Positions 22,789 through 61,855 of a stretch of DNA of 64,000 nt are shown piece by piece (within the stretch, counting starts at the first letter, position 1; each line of letters opens with the position of its first letter). Source of the DNA: Semisulcospira habei (Eukaryota > Mollusca > Gastropoda > Semisulcospiridae); assembly GCA_036245525.1 (NCBI GenBank), contig BTPG01000003.1, positions 210,994,070 to 211,058,069 on the forward strand, read 5' to 3'. The notes beneath the pieces are model-generated. The model had not been told where the DNA came from and did not search any database. It was given only the letters and a program-made list of their open reading frames with translations. Both the position numbers and the translations under genes were made by a program.

Positions 22789-23492
22789 TGCGCGCATCTC
22801 CAGGAGGACTAGATCCTCATGCGCCCTCCAAGCACATGAGGATTTACGCCTCTTGGAGATGTAGTGGAGCGCATGCACGCACACACACATTGACGAGCTT
22901 TCAGAAGAGCATGCAGGTGACCCGTGTACTAAGTATGTCATGTATCTAGGTAAAGTCAACCTGCTTTCACACAAATAATATCAAGACTGAAATTGTACTG
23001 TGAAGTTCTAGTTTTATCACCATTTTCTCAAGCTTATGAAGCGAAAGTGAAACTCATATCACGTAAAATATAAAATTACGTCACTGAAAACTAAAACTTA
23101 CGTCATGACAAATGACGTTTGACAAATCAATGATGCTTATGTCCTGCGCCCCTTATAGAACTCACTCACGCACTGGCAGATCTGTGAGACATTTTCAATA
23201 GGAGATAATTCAACATCAGAATCAGGTCAAAGACAAAAGGTAGAGACCATCGACAGCGAGGACAGCTCTCATATAGAAGGGACTTTGTGGGTTATGGTTC
23301 ATCCCATCTTTTTGTTTTTAAATTTGCTTTTTGTCCTATGAAGGCTACATTACAGATTAGGAGATAGATCAACTGTTTTAGTTCAAGGGTGGTGCCAGAA
23401 TAGTTCGGGCGCCCCAGGCGCCAAGCTATTTTGGCATCACCCCTGAACTATTGGTCAAATTTATTTCAAGCAATGGGTGCATCAGGATGAAA
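22070..23492. mobile_element. F2 MITE split by a full K repeat
   Basis: The F2 left end (CCCATTACATCCTGAGGCTG, 22070-22097) and F2 right part (GCTACATTACAGATTAGGAG to GCATCAGGATGAAAAAG, 23313-23492, with the core hairpin at about 23380-23450) are separated by K. Confidence 0.7.
22098..23312 (+). repeat. K repeat, most complete copy (~1.2 kb)
   Basis: Starts AAGTCCCTTCTATTTACAGA and ends with CATATAGAAGGGACTTTG plus about 30 bp, giving short inverted ends (AAGTCCCTTCTAT). Inside: a TG tract, the AT-rich middle, a CT tract, an embedded hairpin related to F4 (GATCCTCATGCGCCCTCC) and ACGTCATGACAAATGACGTT. It has no ORF with recognisable motifs, and its class is unknown. A non-autonomous DNA element is the simplest reading, as K has short inverted ends and interrupts a defined element. 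Confidence 0.7.
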
Positions 23493-23713
23493 AAGGCAAA
23501 GTTGTGTGGTCTTTTGTGTGTGTGTGTGGTGGGGGGGGGGGAGGGAGGGGGGGGGGGGGGAAAGGGGAATAACATCTAACTCATTACATCCTGAGGATGA
23601 CATCATTATTTTAGATCTCCTTTGAGGTCTGCCTCACAGTTGTGGAGACAGATCGATTATGATGATTCAAGGATGGTGTCGGAATAGCTTGGCGCTTGTC
23701 CGGGCTTTATGGC

Positions 23714-49953
<26,240 letters not shown>

Positions 49954-50645
49954 ATCCAGTGTGCGTCCAGGCAAGACACAAATGGCCTGCTCTGTCCGTC
50001 GGGTGGTCGAGTGTCGTCTGCTACTGTTGCTGTCAGTAGAAATATCGCTGGTTTAGATCAGTGATCGCGGTGACCACCCCGCGCTGCATACAGGAAGTGG
50101 CCTGTCTTTTTCACGGGAGTTTTGCCAGCACGACAAACGCAGTTGAAAACTGAGTCAACTGAGTTCCAAACCGGTTTGCCGAAGTTAGCCGAACGTTCAC
50201 GAAGACAGGGACCTCGCTGGGTCCTGCAAAGTTTTTTTAAAACACGTGCGGGGCGGAGTTTTTTGACTGTTTCTCAGCTTTAACCTGACATAAAAGGCTT
50301 CCTTACGCCAGACCTTGCGGCTTCTCAGTGGCCGAAAAATCAAAAAGCGGTGAGGGGGGGGGGGGGGGGGGGGGGGAGGGGGGGGGGGTGTGGTGGGGGG
50401 GAGAGGGGGGGGCCTTGAAGAATCCCTCCCCCCCACAAGATCCGCCCCGCGGTGAGGGCAGTGCAGGATCAATATGGATGTAAGAAAGAAAAGAAACAAG
50501 AATGAAGAACCATTCGAGTAAATACGATGAATTATGCTAATTATGAAACCGCTGCCATGATGTTCTGTCATATTACCAATACCCAAATAAAGGCACAAGC
50601 CACTCTGAATGAATGCATCTGAGCATAATGTGGGGTAAACATTTA

Positions 50646-50704
<59 letters not shown>

Positions 50705-51395
50705 AATAATAATAAATGCCAATCATTTTGATCCTGGAGTACATTTTCATCATGGCACTACATAGACCGGTGAACCCGTGCAAAAAGTACTCAACGGACT
50801 TGCAAACATGAAAGAAAGCAATACGAGGCTGCGGAAGAAAAAAATAACATTAAAAAGAGGGCCGAATGCCAAGCTCTACCCTTTCATTTCCACGGCGCAA
50901 ACCTTTCGCGTCTGCTACCGGTCCTGGCCAACGTAAATGACACACCTGAATCCGGTCTACCACAATTCAAGAGTAGTGCGGCCAGAGAAGACTGATTGGC
51001 GCATAAGGGTGCCAAGCTCTCCTGGCACTACCCTTAAATTGTCATGGTAAGAAAAATGATAATTCAAGTGCAATGATAAATGATAATTCAAGGGTAGTGC
51101 CAGAAAAGCTTGGCGCCTTCAGGCGCCAAGCTCTTCTGGCACTACCCTTGAATTATCATGATCAGTCCATCTCCTGCTGCAAGGCGTTGGGGCTAAATGA
51201 GTTTAACCCTTTACATCCTGAAGCCGATTTTTAAAATGTGCCTATTGTCCTATGAAGGCTACATTACAGCGGATTAGGAGACAGATCAACTGTTTTAGTT
51301 CAAGGGTGGTGCCTCAGGCGCCAAACTGTTCTGGCACCACCCTTGAACTAATCATAGTCAAATTAATTTATGCAATGGTGTATCGGGATGGAAAG

Positions 51396-52294
51396 GGTTC
51401 ACGAATAAGCGAAGAGTCAAAAGGAGGACAATAAGGCACCACTGGCAGCATGGGCTTAGAGTGAAGACCATGGTGGCTATTTTTCATTTTTCATACGAAT
51501 GTAGGAACTAAGGAAATATCGCACAAGATGCACAGGTCAGCAAATGGCACAGTCACCAGTGGCAACGGACCTCCTCGAATACACGTGCAACGCGAATTGC
51601 CTATATACCCCGCACGTCGCACGAGCACGTGAAAACGGTAAGCACTGACTGAATGGAGAAACTTCTGGAATTATCTCTACAACCAGTGTCTGAGGAAAAG
51701 TCGGTTTTTCCCTGATCGAATAAACGTGAATTAACAACTTTTCTTGCGAAATACAAAGACTTTGATTTTTCTCTTAGAAAATATATTTTAGTGTTTTCGT
51801 GAGAAAATACGCTAACATTTGTGCTTCCAGTCCCACCGCATACTGCAGAATATACCATAGGGCTTTCCCGTAGATGCTGGAATGTGGAGCGGGAGTCCCA
51901 ACTTCTCGTTTGGGACCCTTAACCTGACATAAAAGGCTTCCTTACGCCAGACCTTGCTTCTCAGTGGCCGAAAAATCAAAAAGCGGTGAGGGGGGGGGGG
52001 GGGAGGGGAGGGGTGTGGTGGGGGGGGAGGGGTGTGTGTGTGTGGGGGGGGGGCCTTGAAGAATCCCTCCCCCCCACAAGATCCGCCCCGCGGTGAGGGC
52101 AGTGCAGGATCAATATGGATGTAAGAAAGAAAAGAAACAAGAAAACAAGAATGAAGAACCATTCGAGTAAATACGATGAATTATGCTAATTATGAAACCG
52201 CTGCCATGATGTTCTGTCATATTACCAATACCCAAATAAAGGCACAAGCCACTCTGAATGAATGCATCTGTGCATAATGTGGGGTAAACATTTA

Positions 52295-52361
<67 letters not shown>

Positions 52362-53012
52362 AATAATAATAAATGCCAATCATTTTGATCCTGGAGTACA
52401 TTTTCATCATGGCACTACATAGACCGGTGAACCCGTGCAAAAAGTACTCAACGGACTTGCAAACATGAAAGAAAGCAATACGAGGCTGCGGAAGAAAAAA
52501 ATAACATTAAAAAGAGGGCCGAATGCCAAGCTCTACCCTTTCATTTCCACGGCGCAAACCTTTCGCGTCTGCTACCGGTCCTGGCCAACGTAAATGACAC
52601 ACCTGAATCCGGTCTACCACAATTCAAGAGTAGTGCGGCCAGAGAAGACTGATTGGCGCATAAGGGTGCCAAGCTCTCCTGGCACTACCCTTAAATTGTC
52701 ATGGTAAGAAAAATGATAATTCAAGTGCAATGATAATGATAATTCAAGGGTAGTGGCACTACCCTTGAATTATCATGATCAGTCCATCTCCTGCTGCATG
52801 GCGTTGGGGCTAAATGAGTTTAACCCTTTACATCCTGAAGCCGATTTTTAAAATGTGCCTATTGTCCTATGAAGGCTACATTACAGCGGATTAGGAGACA
52901 GATCAACTGTTTTAGTTCAAGGGTGGTGCCTCAGGCGCCAAACTGTTCTGGCACCACCCTTGAACTAATCATATTCAAATTAATTTATGCAATGGTGTAT
53001 CGGGATGAAAAG
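51396..53012. repeat. Tandem R unit, right array unit 3
   Basis: 1.62 kb with no large insertion. G tract at 51989-52050; CA tract at 52296-52358. Confidence 0.85.
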
Positions 53013-55060
53013 GGTTCACGAATAAGCGAAGAGTCAAAAGGAGGACAATAAGGCACCACTGGCAGCATGGGCTTAGAGTGAAGACCATGGTGGCTATTTT
53101 TCATTTTTCATACGAATGTAGGAACTAAGGAAATGTCGCACAAGATGCACAGGTCAGCAAATGGCACATTCGCCAGTGGCAACGGACCTCCTCGAATACA
53201 CGTGCAACGCGAATTGCCTATATACCCCGCACGTCGCACGAGCACGTGAAAACGGTAAGCACTGACTGAATGGAGAAACTTCTGGAATTATCTCTACAAC
53301 CACTGCCTAAAGAATAGTCAGTTTTTCCCATTCGAATAAACGTGAACTAACAAAGTTTCTTGTGAAATACAAAGACTTTGATTTTTCTCTTAGAAAATAT
53401 ATTTTGGTGTTTTCGTGAGAAAATACGCTAACATTTGTGCTTTCATTCCCACGGCTTCCTGCAAAATATACCACAGGGTTTTCCCGTAGATGCTGGAATG
53501 TGGAGCGGAAGCGGATACCTACCTTTCTCTGAAAAACACAACAGCGGCACCTGCACGTAACTTATTACCCCTTGGCTGTGGGTAGCGCTTTTTGTCAAGG
53601 TGACTATGATTCCTGCAGGAATCACCTTGACAAAGAGCGCTACCCACAGCCAAAGTGTTAACATACACACAAGAGTACGCATGGTCTGCCAAGCCAGCCC
53701 CGGCCATGACTAGGACAAAGATAATACGGGCGGGGCGGGGGTGGATCAGTTACCTCCTGGCGGGGTGTGGGCGGAGGGCCATCTCGTTTAGGGCCCTCAA
53801 CTGACCTGACAAAGGCTTCCTGACGCCAGAACATGCTTCTCAGTGGCCGAAAAATCAACAAGCGGGGCCGTGAGGAAGACCCCTGGAATCCACCCCTTCC
53901 ACAAAAGATCCTCCACGGGGTGGGGGCAGTGCGGGATCAGTATGGATGTAAGAAAGTAAAGAAAAAAAAAAAAGAATAAAGAACCATTGGAGTAATATGA
54001 TGAATTGTGATAATTATGAACACGTTGCCGTGACGTTCTGTCATATTGCGAATAAATACCCAAATAAAGGCACACGCCAATCTGAATGAATGCATTTATG
54101 CATAATGTGGGGTCAACATTTACCCCCCCCCCCCCCCCACACACACACACAATAATAATTATAATAATAATAACAAATGCCAATCAGTTGGATCATCAAC
54201 TGATCAAGTACATTTTCATAATGGCATTACGTAGACCCTGAATCCGTGCAGAAACTACTCAACAAACTTGCAAACTTAAGTTCCAGGATCACTGAAAAGC
54301 AAACACTGACAGAAAAGAGGCAAATATTTCGTTGTGGGGCGGGACCCGCGACCCCTGAAGAGACTCGGAGAGAGAGAGAGAGGGGGGGGGGGGGGGGTGA
54401 GGGAGGGGGGGGGGGGTTGAAACAGAGTTGCAAGATTGTGTAAATACGGTACTAGCGACTACACGGAAGAAAGCAATACAAGGCTGAGGAAGAAAAAATA
54501 ATATTAAAAAGAGGGCCCAAACTCTACCCTTTCATTTCCACCGCGAAAACCTTTCGCGTCTGCTACCGGTCCTGGCCAACAGAAATGACAGATCTGAATT
54601 AGTCGACGGTAATTTAAGGGTAGTGCCAGAAGAGCTTGGCGCCCTCAGAAGCCAACCACTCTTGGCACTACTCTTGAATTGTCATTGTAAGAAAAATGAT
54701 ATTTCAAAGGTAATGATAAATGATAATAAAAGAGTAATGATAATAATAAATGATAATTCAAGGGTAGTGCCAGAAGAGCTTGGCGCCTTCAGGCGCCAAG
54801 CTCTTCTGGTACCATCCTTGAGTTATCATGTCATGATCAGTCCATCTCCTGCTGCATGGCTTTGCGCTAAATGAGTTTATCCCGTTACATCCTATAGCTG
54901 ATTTGTCAAATCTGCTTATTGTCCTATGAAGGCTACATTACAGATTAGGAGACAAATCAACTGTTTTAGTTCATGCCTCAGACTCCAAGCTATTCTGGCA
55001 CCACCCTTGAACTAATCATAGTCAAATTAATTTTATGCAATAGTGTATCGGGATGAAAAG
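53013..55060. repeat. Tandem R unit, right array unit 4 (long type)
   Basis: Counterpart of 4011-6082 on the left. One hairpin core has lost its centre (GGTAGTGGCACTACC at 52748-52762, just before the unit). Confidence 0.8.
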
Positions 55061-56335
55061 GGTTCACGAATAAGCGAAGAGTCAAAAGGAGGACAATAAG
55101 GCACCACTGGCAGCATGGGCTTAGAGTGAAGACCATGGTGGCTATTTTTCATTTTTCATACGAATGTAGGAACTAAGGAAATGTCGCACAAGATGCACAG
55201 GTCAGCAAATGGCACATTCGCCAGTGGCAACGGACCTCCTCGAATACACATGCAACGCGAATTGTCTATAAACCCCTCACGTCGCACGAGCACGTGAAAA
55301 CGGTAAGCACTGACTGAATAGACAACTTCTGGAATTATCTCTACAGCCACTGCCTGAAGAAAAGTCAGTTTTTTCCTGATCGAATAAAAGTGAATTAACA
55401 AAGTTTCTTGTAAAATACAAAGACTTTGATTTTTCTCTTGGAAAATATATGTTGGTGTTTTCGTGAGAAAATATGCCAACATTTGTGCTTTCAGCCCCAA
55501 GGCTTTCTGCAAAATATACCACAGGGCTTTTCCGTAGATGCTGGAATGTGGAGCGGAAGCAAGGATACCTACCTTCCTCTGAAAAACACAACAGCGGCAA
55601 CTGCCACGTAACTCATTACCCTTGGGCTGTGGGTAGCGCTTTTTGTCAAGGTGATTCCTGCAGTATGGGACTACGACAAAGATAATAATATTATGGGCGG
55701 GGCTACATGGGCGGGGTGGGGGGTGGGGGATCACTTACCTCCTGGCGGGGTGTGGGGAGAGGGTAGTGGGGCGGGAGGGGGGGGGGGCTTCTCGTTTGGG
55801 ACCCTGAACCTGACACAAAAGATCACAACAGGCTTCCTGACGCCAGATCTTGCTTCTCAGTGGAGTGGCCGAAGAATCAAAAAGCAGGGGGCGGGGGGGG
55901 GGGGGGGGGGGGGGGGCGGGGGGCGCCCCCGAGTGCGGAATCAATATGGATGTAAGAAAGAAAAGAAACAAAGAACAAAAAAGAATAAAGAACCTAGGAG
56001 TAATATAATGAATTATAATAATTATGAACACACTACCATGATGTTCTTCATATTTCGAATAAATACCCAAAATAAAGGCACAAGCCGGCCACTCTTAATG
56101 ATGCATCTGTGCATAATGTGGGGTAAACATTTACCCCCCCCCCCCCACACACACACACATAACTTTAATAATAACAAATGCCAATCAGTTGGATCATCGA
56201 GTACATTTTCATAATGACACTACATAGACCGTGAACCCGTGCAGAAAGTTCTCAAAAGGACTTGAAACTTAAGTTCCAGAATCATTGAAAAGCAAACACT
56301 GACAGAAATGAAGTAAATATTGCGTTGTGGGATCC

Positions 56336-56390
<55 letters not shown>

Positions 56391-56620
56391 ATGGGTGTGG
56401 GGGGGGGGAGGAGGGGTTGAAATTGAAACAGAGATGAAAGATTGTGTAAATACGGTACTAGCGACTACACGGGAGAAAGCAATACGAGGCTGAGGGGGAA
56501 AAAAATAATATTAAAAAGAGGGCCGAATGCCAAGCTCTACCCTTTCATTTCCACGGCGCAAACCTTTCGCGTCTGCTACCGGTCCTGGCCAACAGAAATG
56601 ACAGACCTGAATCCAGTCGA
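55061..56620. repeat. Tandem R unit, right array unit 5
   Basis: Counterpart of 6083-7660. G runs at 55889-55925 and a GA tract of ~40 bp at 56343-56383 running into poly-G. Confidence 0.8.
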
Positions 56621-56730
56621 CCGTGATAGCTCAAGGGTTGTGACTGGTTAGCTTGGCGCCTACAGGCGCCAAGCTAATCAGTCGCAACCCTTGAGCTATC
56701 ACGGTCGATCCACCTCCTGCCTAAGTCACT
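56620..56730. mobile_element. Hairpin element, variant stem (duplicate of 7660-7765)
   Basis: Arms GACCGTGATAGCTCAAGGGT and its complement; turn GGCGCC-TACA-GGCGCC. One strand reads TGTGACTGGTTAGC, so two pairs differ from the left copy. Confidence 0.7.
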
Positions 56731-57329
56731 GGAGGTGAAAAGATGATGCGTATAAAAGCCTGGTGTAAGGGCAGCATGCCAATCCGTTCGTTGCGAATCT
56801 GCCAACCTGGTACTCAGGCCTCTCACAGCTTCGCACGGGCCAAGACAGTGCTTGTTCGTCTTCGTCTTTATGATTATTCCTATTTTGTCTAACTTACTCT
56901 CTTTGGCTCTCTGATGTTTTTCTCTTCTTTTATTTTTTATAGTTATTATTTATGTATTTATTTAAAATTCTTTGTTGATTTTTTTATTTTTTTTATTTTA
57001 TTTTATTTATTTATTTTTTTTTGGGGGGGATGCCAATGGGGTTAGGAAGGGACGTCACAATGGTGATGTGGGCGGGGGGGGGGGGGGGGGAGCAGGGGTT
57101 CCTTGTTCTCTTTTGTCTCTTGGGTTAGTTTTCTGTTTGTTTTTGTTCATTTTTCAATCTTTTGAAATAGTTAAAATATGAAACCGTAAACAATAATCTC
57201 TCTCCTCCTCCTCCTTTCTCCCCCGCCCCAACCCCGCCCCCCCCCCCCCCTCCTTCCGTGAAGGTCAACAACAACACACAGGTGCACATGTGCATTACAT
57301 GTAACCAAGAAAGAAACAAGATGGGATGA

Positions 57330-57674
57330 ACCAATACCCACAAAGTCCCTTCTATATGATAGCTGTCCTCGCTGTCAAGGGTTTCTGCCTTTTGCCTTTG
57401 ACTTGTTTCTAATGTTGAAATATCTCCTTTTGAAAAAGCATCGCAGATGTGCCAATGCGTCATAGTGAACTCTATAAGGGGGGCGCGCAGTGCATACGCG
57501 TTATTGGTGTGTCAAACGTCATTTGTCAGGACGTATTTTTCCCTTCTCCAACAATTGAAGGAACAAGATAAAAATTACGTGATGTCTAGTTACGCTAACC
57601 TCGCTGTTGAACGCATATTTGGCGCGAAGCGCCGTATGTATGTATGTATGTATGTATGTATGTATGTATGATGT

Positions 57675-57768
<94 letters not shown>

Positions 57769-58210
57769 GTATGTATCTATGTAAACAAAAGAATCTCCGA
57801 TATTTCTGTACACACAAGCTTGAAACTTGGCGAAATACTTTCTTAAGTGGGTGGCTAAGAGAGCCTCCGAGCATATTGTAATTGAATGTCTCATTGAAGA
57901 CATAAACAACCGTTTATAAGAAGTCGGTTGACCCACATTAAAGTCCGTAATATTTGTCATATTTACTTGAACTTTTGCATATAGCTAGTTTGGAGACAGA
58001 CATTGGATGAGTTCGTTAGCCAGCTTTGTATCCATCCTTTTAACTTCTTTAGTAAAAAAAAAAAAAAAAAAAAAAATTCAGAAAAGAATTAAAACACTAA
58101 CAAACATTTACTTCTAGACAGTCAGACAGTGGCGGTGACGTAAAAGAGGCAACTCCGTCACCACGCAGACACTGACATAATACTCTAAATATGACGTAAT
58201 TCTCTCTCTC
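57330..58210 (+). repeat. K repeat, 5' portion, interrupted at its CT tract
   Basis: Runs from the K ends (57338-57575) through a ~75-bp TG tract (57682-57755) and the AT-rich middle to AGTGGCGGTGACGTAAAAGA and a CT tract at 58200-58216. The remainder of K resumes at 59403. Confidence 0.75.
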
Positions 58211-58214
58211 TCTC

Positions 58215-59243
58215 TCGGATAGATCTCTACAAGTCAAGCCTTCTATTTTCTGGTAGTTCTGTCTGGAACTCATTGCCATTAAACATTAAATCATTTTCCG
58301 ATAAAACCCATTTTAAACGTACATTGTACACTCACTTCCAATCAGCGTGACTTCACAGTTTGCCATATAAGAATAATAATAATAATGAATGGTTCTTGTA
58401 TAGCGCAAAATCTTTTTGTGGCAAAAACTCATTGCGCTAACACACGCAGTCAAACATGACATAGACGATATGAAACATTACAAATAAATACAACAGGACC
58501 ACGGATCTACGACAGAGGAAAAGCAAGCTGGAAGAAGTGAGTTTTCAACTGAGCCTTAAACTGAGGGAGAGTAGAGAGATTTCGAAGACTGACAGGCAGC
58601 GAGTTCCAAACTGAAGGTACAATGAAGCTAAATGAGCGTTCACCAACAGTTTTCAAGTTACGCTTCGGAGCCTTCAAACGTTTCTCACTGGAGGACCGCA
58701 GAGAACGTGAAGGCTGGTATGTGCAGAGTGAAGCAGAAAGGTAAGCCGGTAGAGTCCCGTCGAAGTGACGGTATGCCAGAGTTGCCATCTCATACTGGCA
58801 TCGAAACTTTACTGGCAGCCAGTGGAGTTCTTTAAGCATGGGTGTCACGTGGTCGCGTTTACGCTTCTTTAGAACAAGCCGTGCAGCGCTGTTCTGAACC
58901 CTTTGCAACCGACATACCTGTTCCATGGGCAGACCTGAATAGATGGAATTACAATAGTCAAGTCAATAATACTGCTGATAACACGTAAACGTCAAATATT
59001 TTTCTCTTTCTCATTACATTTGCTAACTGATCATCTATTATCTTGTCGATGTCTCTATACGCTATTGATGCTGCTGATTCTATGACACTGTCTTAGATGA
59101 GTATTTAATATTAATGCTGTGCACGCGTTTCGTTCTCTTGCTTTTTGCATCGGAGTCAGTTACAAATTCTCCATTGTCATTTTTTTCCCTCCTTTCGATG
59201 ATTCCCCTATTGTGTTTTTTTCCCGTAGTTTTGCTTCCTCATC

Positions 59244-59287
<44 letters not shown>

Positions 59288-59400
59288 TGCATGCTATGTT
59301 TCTTTTCCTGTTGTGTTCTCTTTTGTTTACATGACAGCTTGTAAGACAGGCATTGAGTTGCCTAATGGCTTTATCCTGAATAAAAAAAGATTCATCATCA
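58215..59400 (+). mobile_element. LINE 3' fragment inserted in K, itself interrupted
   Basis: The plus strand encodes YKSSLLFSGSSVWNSLPLNI, KSFSDKTHFKRTLYTHFQSA and a stop near 58350, a LINE ORF2 C-terminus. Its 3' UTR continues after the next insertion, at 58963-59400. It has (ATT)n at 59246-59287, GGCTTTATCCTGAATAAAAA and an (ATC)n tail at 59390-59402. Confidence 0.7.
58372..58962 (-). pseudogene. CR1/L2-like LINE ORF2 C-terminus, nested in another LINE
   Basis: The minus strand starts DYCNSIYSGLPMEQVCRLQR at 58962, then VQNSAARLVLKKRKRDHVTP, LKELHWLPVKFRCQYEMATL, PSRSLRSSSEKRLKAPKRN and VWNSLPVSLRN, with a stop at 58507-58509. A 3' UTR with a GCGCAATGAG/AATCTTTTTGTGG hairpin and an (ATT)n tail lie at 58372-58506. 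5'-truncated; frame intact over ~150 codons. Confidence 0.85.
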
Positions 59401-59402
59401 TC

Positions 59403-59938
59403 ATCTCTCTCTCTCTCACACACACACAAACATGCGCCCATCTCCAGGAGAAAAAGATCCTCATGCGCCCACCAGGCGCACGAGGATCTATGCCTCTTGG
59501 AGATGTTTGGAGCGCGCACGCCGGCACGCACGCACTTACACACACATCGACGCGTTTTCAGAAGAGCATGCAGGTGACCCGCGTACTTAGTATATCATGT
59601 AGCTAGGTAAAGTCAAGCTTTCACACACATTATAGCAAGACTGAAATTGTACCGTGAAGTTCTAGTTTTGTCACCATTTTCTCAAGCCTATGAAGCGAAA
59701 CTCATGTCACGTAAAATATAAAATTACTTAAAAACTAAAACTTTCGTCATGACAAATGACGTTTGACAAATCAATGACGCGTATACCCTGCGCCCCTTAT
59801 ATAACTCACTGACGCATTGGCAGATCTACGAGATTTTTTTCAATAGGAGATAATTCAACATCAGAATCAGGTCAAAGAATATAGGTAGAGACCATTGGCA
59901 GCGTGGACATCTCTCATATAGAAGGGACTTTGTGGGTT
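59403..59938 (+). repeat. K repeat, 3' portion (continuation of 57330-58210)
   Basis: CA tract, embedded hairpin (GATCCTCATGCGCCCACC / GGCGCACGAGGATC), then ACGTAAAATATAAAATTAC and the K 3' end CATATAGAAGGGACTTTG. Confidence 0.75.
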
Positions 59939-59949
59939 TTGTCCCATCT

Positions 59950-60659
59950 TTTGTTTTTACGTAATTTTATATTTAACGTGATGAGTTTCGCTTTCGCTTC
60001 AGTCAAGACTTGGGAAAATGGTGACAAAACTAGAATTTCACGGTACGATTTCAGTCTTGACATAATTTGTGTTAAATCAGGTTGACTTTACCTAGCTACA
60101 TGCTATACTAAGTACACCTGCATGCTCTTCTGAAAGCGTGTTGATGTGTGTGTATGCGTGTGCGCATGCGCGAGCTCCAAACATCCTCAAGAGGCATAGA
60201 TGTTCATGCGCCCTCCGAGCACATGAAGATCTATGCCTTTTTGAGATGCACGCATATATGAGGGAGGGAGAGAGCGAGCAAGCGTGGTGACGGATTTGCT
60301 TCTTTTACGTCACCGCCACTGTCTGACTTTCTCCAGATGTCAAGGTTTTTTAATGTTTTAATTTTTTTCTGAAAAGAATTAATTTTTACTGAAGAAGTTG
60401 AAAGGGTACAAAGCTGGCTAACGAACTCATCCAATGTCTTTCTCCAAACTAGCTATATGCAAACGTTCAGGTAAATTTGACAAATATTACGGACTTTAAT
60501 CTGGGTCAACCGACTTCCTATAAACGGTTGTTTATGTCTTCAATGAGACTTTCAATTACAATATGCTCGGAGGCTCTCTGAGCCTCCCCTTTATTAAGAA
60601 AGTAATTCCGCCAAGTTTCAGTCAAGCTTGTGTGTACAGATATATCGGAGATTCTCTTG

Positions 60660-60736
<77 letters not shown>

Positions 60737-60925
60737 TACATACATAGACACGGCGCTTCAAGCCAAGTGTACGTTCAGCAGCGAGGTTAGCGTAACTAGA
60801 CACGACGTAATTTGTATCTCCTTACTTCAATTGTGAGATGTTTAGGCCTGCCCGCCTTTGACATTATGGGCATGCTATTAAATTCGCCCCACCGCCACCC
60901 GTCCTAAAAAGTCCCTTCCGTATAA
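59950..60925 (-). repeat. K repeat, reverse copy, tail-to-tail with the previous K
   Basis: Reverse of K from ACGTAATTTTATATTTAACG through the embedded hairpin (60188-60243), TCACGCCACTGTCTGACT-like text and (CA)n at 60661-60732 to the 5' end AGTCCCTTCCGTATAAATAG. The distal 3' ~200 bp is missing. Confidence 0.75.
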
Positions 60926-61126
60926 ATAGAAGGGAGTTAAAAACACGTCATTACAGGAGTAGCACAACATGTTTTGTAAAATTTTGGGGTAAAAACACAA
61001 TTTCAAAGCAGACAAACTACGAAGGTCAAACCTGATTACAGGCCAGCCTCAGTGCCACGCGCTCCAGCGCACCGTGGAATCAGACATAAGGTGCACACGT
61101 CTAGTCTCTGGCTCCCACCGAAATGC

Positions 61127-61174
61127 CCGGTAAGCAAAAGGTCCTCGGACCGACGTCAGCCTTTGCTGGCCCGT

Positions 61175-61222
<48 letters not shown>

Positions 61223-61229
61223 ACACCGT

Positions 61230-61303
<74 letters not shown>

Positions 61304-61345
61304 TGTTTGTGCCAGCTAAGACTGATGTCAGCTGAGGGCCTTTTG
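61127..61345. repeat. G-hairpin with a (CA)n expansion in its loop
   Basis: Arms GCAAAAGGTCCTCGGACCGA ... GCTGGCCCGTGCACA and GTGCCAGCTAAGACTGATGT ... GAGGGCCTTTTGC enclose ~130 bp of CA (61172-61299), interrupted by ACCGTGCA at 61227. Confidence 0.8.
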
Positions 61346-61365
61346 CTACCAAGTGTTTATTCTTC

Positions 61366-61592
61366 ACAAATTAACACTGTTCATTCTGATACACCCGTTG
61401 CTTGAAATAAATTTGATTATGACAGTTCAAGGGTGGTGCCAGAATAGCTTGGCGCCTCAGGCGCCAAGCTATTCTGGCACCACCCTTGAACTACTAGGGT
61501 TTAGATCTATCTTCTAATCTTTAATGCAGCCTTCATAAGACAATAAGCAATTTTTTTTTTTTAAATCAGCCTTAGTATGTAATGAGGTTTCA
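61366..61592. mobile_element. F2 hairpin MITE
   Basis: Left ATTAACACTGTTCATTCTGA, right CAGCCTTAGTATGTAATGAG. AGAATAG/CTATTCT core with GGCGCC-TCA-GGCGCC. Confidence 0.8.
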
Positions 61593-61641
61593 TAATGAAG
61601 GCGCCACCGAGGATCCTTGCCTGCAGGAGTGTTCTCTGTGC

Positions 61642-61855
61642 TTAACCCTTTTAGCCCCGGATCCCTACAGCGGGAGATGGCCTGACCATGAAAATTCAAG
61701 AGTAGTGCCAGATTGAGCTTGGCGCCCGAAGGCGCCAAGCTCATCTGGCACTACCTTGAGTTATCATGGTCAATCCATCTCCTGCAACTGTTACATAGAC
61801 GTTAGGCAACACCTCCCAAATGTGAGAAGTGGGACCTTGGGACTAAAAGGGTTAA
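61642..61855. mobile_element. F1 hairpin MITE
   Basis: TTAA at 61642-61645 and 61852-61855. Ends CCCTTTTAGCCCCGGATC and CCTTGGGACTAAAAGGG. The stem variant AGATTGAG is paired with CTCATCT. Confidence 0.85.
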
